Assembly (NCBI GenBank): GCA_900545925.1
Contig: URAZ01000023.1
Coordinates: forward strand, 1-55,654
Source: an uncultured Eubacteriales bacterium
GTDB lineage: Bacteria; Bacillota; Clostridia; Oscillospirales; Oscillospiraceae
DNA: 55,654 nt
Direction of reading: 5' to 3'
Shown here: in pieces, positions 51,690 to 55,654 of the stretch
Numbering within the stretch: the first letter of the stretch is position 1
How the letters are laid out: each line of letters begins with the position of its first letter
Made by a program: the position numbers and the translations under genes
The notes under the pieces: model-generated
Databases searched by the model: none
Told to the model about the DNA's origin: nothing
Seen by the model: only the letters and a program-made list of their open reading frames with translations

Positions 51690-53000
51690 ATGCTGGAGAA
51701 CAAGTATCCGTATGACAATTGGAAATCTATAACCGAATCGGATTTTGTTACACTGTTTATAAAGACCTGGTTCGCCTTTGTCTCAACATTGCGTGAAATG
51801 TATCCGGCAGAAATTCCATATTATCAGGCTACAGGTGACTCCAGATACATATCACCGTACAAAAGGGAGTTTCCTCAAAATATTGCATACCGCTTGAATT
51901 ATGCCGATATTAAGTACCACCTTTACGAAGTATATAAACACGGCATGAAGATTATCTCTGATCGCTATCCACGATTCATTGTTGATGATTTCTACTCACT
52001 AAATCTTTCGTTTAAGGAAACCGCTTCTGAGGAGTTTTCTCTGGAAGGTGGATTTAGCGGAAAGTTTGTATGTACTGTAAAGTGTGCTTCAGCAGAAACG
52101 CTTACCGCTACTATCATGTGCACGGACAAATCGTATCGCACAAAAGTTGACAAAGATTATGTGCCAATTGGTGTATCGGTAGATTATTCAGTTATTCTTA
52201 TGGCAATCGTACAAGAAATTGAGGATCGACAGTTTGTACTTACCGAAGCAAGCTTAATTGAACGTTTTTACGAAAAACTGTTTGACGCGATATCCGATGC
52301 TTTCTTTTCTGAAATCAATAATGCTAAAACCAGCATACCGGAAAAAGGTAACAAACGTTTTTTGAAAGTGTTTGACGCAATGTTAGCGTTCTGCGCCAGA
52401 GCATTGAATGCAATGAAGGCAAGATGTCTAAACGCTCAATTTAGTGCAGAACACAAACTGCTTTCCCAGATGCCGATAACCAACTTCCTTCAAAGTATAG
52501 AAGATGGAGAAGAGATGACCTTAGCCGATAAAGAAAAGGCTTATCTCTGGTTTATCAGCTTTGTATATCGATTGAGAAACGCATTATTTCATGAGATCAT
52601 TGATCCGCTGAATGATGAGTGGCAGGTGATTTTCAAAAATTCCTATCATGTTCTAAAGCAGGTTGTTGACCAAAATATTTGGCGCTTAAAGAAACTGAAA
52701 CTTCTTCCGTTAGCAAGCCAAGCGGCGGCGGAGAAAGATTACAATCGTGAACCGCCTCCTGATATTGACTGGCCAACCGATGAAGAAGCAAAGTTTACAT
52801 GGTTCCATTCTGAGATGTTAAAGCTTAACAAAGAGGGAGCGAGAGTCTTGCTCAAAGGTAAGATTGATTTTACTGAACATCATTACGAGACAGAGTGCAC
52901 GGTTAGGTGGAATGAATCTCTATCTGAGACTGCAATTAAAAATGCCAGCATCACAAGAGTGGTAGAATCTCAAGAAAAGGAACTTGCCGCTGCAATTTGA
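51690..53000 (+). CDS. HEPN-like protein of the restriction island (unknown effector)
   Basis: 436 residues from the ATG at 51690 (GGTGA 5 bases upstream); a GTG at 51681 overlapping the hsdS stop is possible. No known full-length family recognised. Residues ~1-100 are helical, ~105-170 a beta-rich region (EEFSLEGGFSGKFVCTVKCASAETLTATIMC), ~185-330 a helical bundle with FISFVYRLRNALFHEII: R296-x4-H301 fits the Rx4-6H motif of HEPN RNases. The tail (IDFTEHHYETECTVRWNES) is again beta-rich. It is tightly linked to hsdS, so it is part of the system: a toxin, RNase or accessory that acts when methylation fails is a reasonable inference. No nuclease, helicase or ATPase motif is otherwise visible. 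Confidence 0.6.
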   Translation: MLENKYPYDNWKSITESDFVTLFIKTWFAFVSTLREMYPAEIPYYQATGDSRYISPYKREFPQNIAYRLNYADIKYHLYEVYKHGMKIISDRYPRFIVDDFYSLNLSFKETASEEFSLEGGFSGKFVCTVKCASAETLTATIMCTDKSYRTKVDKDYVPIGVSVDYSVILMAIVQEIEDRQFVLTEASLIERFYEKLFDAISDAFFSEINNAKTSIPEKGNKRFLKVFDAMLAFCARALNAMKARCLNAQFSAEHKLLSQMPITNFLQSIEDGEEMTLADKEKAYLWFISFVYRLRNALFHEIIDPLNDEWQVIFKNSYHVLKQVVDQNIWRLKKLKLLPLASQAAAEKDYNREPPPDIDWPTDEEAKFTWFHSEMLKLNKEGARVLLKGKIDFTEHHYETECTVRWNESLSETAIKNASITRVVESQEKELAAAI

Positions 53001-53021
53001 CATATTGGAGGTAGGCATGGG

Positions 53022-53081
53022 ATGAGCCAAAACATAAAATCAAAAGAAACATATTATGATGGCTACTCTATGACGTTATGA
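53022..53081 (+). pseudogene. Truncated start of a further gene of the restriction island
   Basis: 20 codons, MSQNIKSKETYYDGYSMTL-stop, with GGAGG 10 bases before the ATG and 21 bases after the HEPN-like gene. The well-placed ribosome site and protein-like composition suggest the N-terminus of a fourth gene cut off at the island's right edge; the following bases belong to the sugar locus. A real short peptide cannot be excluded. Confidence 0.35.
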
Positions 53082-53087
53082 ACGGAA

Positions 53088-53113
53088 AAGCGGCATGATT
53101 ACTCATGCCGCTT
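53088..53113. other. Hairpin at the right boundary of the restriction island
   Basis: A perfect 11-bp stem (53088-53098 with 53103-53113, loop TTAC). No T tract follows on either strand. It separates the AT-richer island from the GC-richer glycosidase gene and may be a boundary mark or weak terminator. Confidence 0.45.
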
Positions 53114-53153
53114 CCCGAAAACATTATTATACTGTTTTATTGGACCGCACCCG

Positions 53154-54818
53154 ATGCAGCCGTTTTTAACGGTAGACGGCATGGAGTTGCCTCTGCAAGA
53201 TTTAAGCTGGTCAAGGGTGCATTTCTGGATTCCTGTCAGGCAGAAAGAAACGCAGTCTGCGTCCGTCAAGCTGACAGTTTTGACACCGGTTGGAGAGCGA
53301 GGCTTCGCGGTTCGCATTGCGGCAATGCCAAAGACAGATTGTCGCGTTACATTCGGTCTGCGCGGCTTGTGGGCGAAAAGCCTGCATTGCGTCAATGAAG
53401 AAAAGGAACTGGAGGGGCACACACATGCCTATGCCAGCCGTTGGGGAGGCGGTCTGGTCATAGACTACCGCGTCGGCTTTCCGGCGTTTGCGCTCGCGCC
53501 TATGACAGATCGTGCCGCCAAAAGCGAGTGGTCACAGACGGGCAACAGTGTCTCCTATCAGATTTCCTGTGAAATTGATGCCAAAGCTAGCCAGGAAGAA
53601 GCGCTCACGGTTTTCTGGGGCCTTGGCTTTGAGGAAGTCGCCGCTGTGACCAGCGCGAAAGAGCAGCTTCGCCGTGGGTGGGATTGGTTGTATCGGAAAA
53701 CAGCAGACTGGCTGGACAAGCGCACCGTGCAGCTTCCGACACCGGAGCTGACGGAGGTTTACAACGTCAACCAGTTCTTCTGCCTGTTTTATGCGACCGG
53801 CCGGACATTCGATACCGAGGAACTGATCTGCGCGACAAGCCGATCCACACGCTATTATGTCAGCGCCGCTTATTGGGACCGGGATTCGCTCCTGTGGGCG
53901 TTCCCGACGATCCTGCGTGCGGACGCTGCGCTTGCAAAAGAAGTGCTGACCTATGTTTTCACCCGCCAGCGGCAGAACATCGGCGTACATTCCCGTTTTA
54001 TCGACGGAACCATGCTGGAACCAGGGTTCGAGCTGGATGAGCTGGTCGCGCCGGTTCTGGCGCTCCAAGCGTACCTTTCCGAAACGCGCGATGAAGCATT
54101 TTTGCAGGAACGCTTTGTACAGGATGGTCTTTCGCTGATTTTGGCGCGCCTACGGGAAGCGCGTCACCTGGATACTGCGCTTTATGAAACATTCCTGCAG
54201 CCAACGGATGATGAGATCGTGCATCCGTACCTGACGTATGACAACGTGCTTGTCTGGCGTGCGTTGCAGCTGCTGGCAGACTGGCGGCCGGCACAGCGCG
54301 GATCGCTGCTTGCGGAAGCAGACGCTGTGCGCGCGGCGATTTTCACGCATTGCGTCAAAAAGGATGCAGACGGACAGCCGTATTTTGCATGGTCGGTCGA
54401 TCTGGCCGGGCATCACGATGTCTATGACGAGCCGCCCGGAAGTTTGCAGCTCTTACCGTATTACGGCTTCTGTGAAAGAACGGATGTGATCTGGCAGAAC
54501 ACAGTCCGTATGATCCGCTCGGCAGATTATAAATTCAGCTTTGCCGGAAAGCCCATTGCAGAGATCGGCTGCCCGCACGCGCCCTGGCCTTGGGTATTGA
54601 GCTTGTGCAACAGCCTTCTTTGTGGTCACGCGGAGCAGGCGCTGCGCGAACTGACGATCATGCCGATGGACAACGGAATCGCCTGTGAGAGCGTTGACGC
54701 GGACACCGGCGAGTGTACGACCGGCAGCGCATTTGCCACCTGTGCAGGCTTCCTGTGTCATGCGCTGCTGACGGCTTGTAGGCTGCACCGCACAATTCGG
54801 CAAGAGACTTCAGCGTGA
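53154..54818 (+). CDS. (alpha/alpha)6-barrel glycoside hydrolase, GH125- or debranching-enzyme-like
   Basis: 554 residues, no signal peptide. The N-terminal ~180 residues form a beta-sandwich (FLTVDGMELPLQDLSWSRVHFWIPV). The rest is a helical toroid with YYVSAAYWDRDSLLWAFP, HSRFIDGTMLEPGFELDELVAP and YLTYDNVLVWRAL; the Asp of WDRD and the Glu/Asp of FELDE are candidate catalytic residues. It resembles metal-independent alpha-mannosidases and glycogen-debranching relatives, but the exact family is uncertain. The ATG at 53154 has no ribosome site and the frame is open upstream to 53082, so its 5' end may have been lost or altered when the restriction island inserted. A terminator follows. Confidence 0.6.
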   Translation: MQPFLTVDGMELPLQDLSWSRVHFWIPVRQKETQSASVKLTVLTPVGERGFAVRIAAMPKTDCRVTFGLRGLWAKSLHCVNEEKELEGHTHAYASRWGGGLVIDYRVGFPAFALAPMTDRAAKSEWSQTGNSVSYQISCEIDAKASQEEALTVFWGLGFEEVAAVTSAKEQLRRGWDWLYRKTADWLDKRTVQLPTPELTEVYNVNQFFCLFYATGRTFDTEELICATSRSTRYYVSAAYWDRDSLLWAFPTILRADAALAKEVLTYVFTRQRQNIGVHSRFIDGTMLEPGFELDELVAPVLALQAYLSETRDEAFLQERFVQDGLSLILARLREARHLDTALYETFLQPTDDEIVHPYLTYDNVLVWRALQLLADWRPAQRGSLLAEADAVRAAIFTHCVKKDADGQPYFAWSVDLAGHHDVYDEPPGSLQLLPYYGFCERTDVIWQNTVRMIRSADYKFSFAGKPIAEIGCPHAPWPWVLSLCNSLLCGHAEQALRELTIMPMDNGIACESVDADTGECTTGSAFATCAGFLCHALLTACRLHRTIRQETSA

Positions 54819-54851
54819 GATCTTGTTCCAAGATAAGGTTTGGAAAACGCA

Positions 54852-54880
54852 GGAATCCTGTATGGATTTCAGGTTTTTTT
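54852..54880 (+). terminator. Rho-independent terminator of the glycosidase gene
   Basis: A 7-bp stem (54852-54858 with 54864-54870, one G-T pair, 5-base loop), then AGG and seven Ts. It lies 34 bases after the stop codon. Confidence 0.65.
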
Positions 54881-55403
54881 AATTGCAAGATTGGGACAAA
54901 AGATCCGCCGAAGTCGCAGACGTAATTGTGCGGTGTTGCCCTAAGGAAATAGATCGTTTCTATTTCTTTTCTTAACCCCTTAGTGATTCATGTCCACTGA
55001 ACAATAGCCCATTATCCTGTAATCACCGCAGATCCATGATGGACTCATCGAATCAGTATGACTGCGTTAACTGGAGATGAGCGCTGTTTGCAGGAGAAAA
55101 TTCGGCTGTTTTCATGCGAAAAGCAAATTTGCACCGGTAGCCCGCCAACTTTTTTATGTCACACCGTGGAAGACCAATGTGTTTCCGTGATGAATAGCCT
55201 GCTATTTGCACACGCGCTTGCAGAATAGCATATCCATTTGAGCTTCATATTTTTCCACAGGGTGGGCATGGACTCTTGACAAGAGATTGGAAAACTATGG
55301 GCGTTGTGAGCGCAACGCATAAGCATGACCGAATTTGATTGGATTGCGTTAAAGAATGGTTGGATATTACACTAAAACGGTAAGTATTTTCAAATCAATT
55401 CAA
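54881..55403. other. Gene-free stretch between the glycosidase and the RepA remnant
   Basis: About 520 bp with no supportable coding region on either strand. It contains one isolated minus-strand GTGGAAAAATA string (starting at 55259) without the partner repeat or -35 at the spacing seen in the AraC2 boxes. I see no RNA gene or repeat. It is probably the junction between the sugar locus and another mobile-element fragment. Confidence 0.4.
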
Positions 55404-55654
55404 TTATGCCGCCATATCGTGTGCGACCAGCGCTGTGTAATAGCTGTTCATCGTGCTTGGCGCGTTGAACAGCGCGGTCAGCAGATATTGCCGGATATTC
55501 CGAATTCGCGTTGTGTTTTGCTTCAGGCAGTCCATGACGAAACGGATATGCTCACCGTTCAGCCTCAGCAGCTTTGACCGCACGACCTCGGCTGGATAAT
55601 CGTTGCCTGCAACGCGGATTCGGCTGCGCGTGCTGCAAACTGTCTCCTGCACCA
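55404..55654 (-). CDS. C-terminal part of a RepA-type (DUF6017-like) replication initiator, cut by window edge
   Basis: The last 83 codons or so of a minus-strand gene running off the right edge. The pattern ETVCSTRSRIRVAGNDYPAEVVRSKLLRLNGEHIRFVMDCLKQNTTRIRNIRQYLLTALFNAP with the end YYTALVAHDM resembles the DUF6017-type C-terminus of replication initiator protein A carried by Firmicutes conjugative elements and plasmids. The N-terminal RepA_N DNA-binding domain would lie outside the window. With the ArdA, coupling-protein and ParM fragments it indicates a conjugative-element background for the locus. Confidence 0.6.
   Translation of the reverse strand, partial: VQETVCSTRSRIRVAGNDYPAEVVRSKLLRLNGEHIRFVMDCLKQNTTRIRNIRQYLLTALFNAPSTMNSYYTALVAHDMAA

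Noticed and set aside
55240..55300. GTGGAAAAATA on the minus strand at 55259 as a sixth AraC2 box
   Set aside because: No second repeat 20 bp away and no -35 at the required 15 bp; no minus-strand gene follows.
1..55654. CRISPR arrays, rRNA and tRNA genes
   Set aside because: No regularly spaced repeat-spacer units, no rRNA-like conserved blocks and no convincing tRNA cloverleaf were seen on either strand.

Overview
The window looks like the chromosome of a gut-type Clostridia bacterium, probably Oscillospiraceae/Ruminococcaceae-like. The grounds are a moderately GC-rich low-GC-Gram-positive style: strong GGAGG ribosome sites, sigma-A promoters, LplABC-type sugar transporters, membrane-bound AraC sensors and an S-layer-homology surface protein. 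I cannot name the species. It is mainly one large glycan- and sugar-acid-utilisation locus, framed and interrupted by remains of a conjugative element and carrying an inserted restriction-modification/HEPN module.

Layout. 1-2540: debris of an integrative conjugative element (ribbon-helix-helix protein, ArdA/cytosine-methylase chimera, coupling-protein C-terminus, small HTH protein). 2661-8545 (minus): AraC sensor-regulator 1, a large GH106-like hydrolase and a D-lyxose-type isomerase. 8819-12271 (plus): ABC sugar importer 1 behind four direct repeats. 12392-16832: a truncated beta-helix protein, then a GH20-like hexosaminidase and a GH78-like rhamnosidase. 16905-17769: 5'-truncated ParM remnant and a 43-bp perfect inverted repeat. 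17872-19458: an XRE-HTH/ADP-ribosylglycohydrolase fusion. 19544-22227 (minus): second lyxose-type isomerase, YgjV-like membrane protein, unclassified TIM-barrel protein. 22362-26426 (minus): 1354-residue beta-helix/CBM/SLH surface protein. 26703-29509 (plus): ADP-ribosylglycohydrolase-family protein and N-acylglucosamine 2-epimerase-family protein. 29554-37170 (minus): hydroxyacid dehydrogenase, sugar isomerase/epimerase, ceramidase-like protein, two Gfo/Idh/MocA dehydrogenases and AraC sensor-regulator 2. 37442-47669 (plus): ABC importer 2, short-chain dehydrogenase, OYE-type Fe-S flavoenzyme, FAD oxidoreductase, KDPG aldolase, KDG kinase and an esterase interrupted by one in-frame stop. 47760-53081: XRE regulator, nuclease-methylase, specificity subunit and HEPN-like protein. 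53154-54818: an (alpha/alpha)6 glycosidase. 55404-end: C-terminus of a RepA-type replication protein.

How it works together (inference): surface and cytoplasmic glycosidases release sugars from a rhamnose/hexosamine/uronate-containing glycan; two binding-protein ABC importers bring in oligosaccharides; isomerases, epimerases and dehydrogenases convert them; and KDG kinase plus KDPG aldolase deliver pyruvate and glyceraldehyde 3-phosphate.

The strongest new signal is regulatory. Five promoters (araC2 itself, importer 2, the second dehydrogenase operon, the SLH surface protein and the ADP-ribosylglycohydrolase operon) share one geometry: two GTGGAAAAATG-like direct repeats exactly 20 bp apart, the second starting exactly 15 bp before the -35 box. 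This defines a probable AraC2 regulon. The second candidate is the AT-richer island at 47.8-53.1 kb: an autoregulated methylase fused to a PD-(D/E)xK-like nuclease domain, with an S subunit and an Rx4H HEPN-like protein but no HsdR motor, and a T7 slippery heptamer that would fuse methylase to S subunit by a -1 shift.
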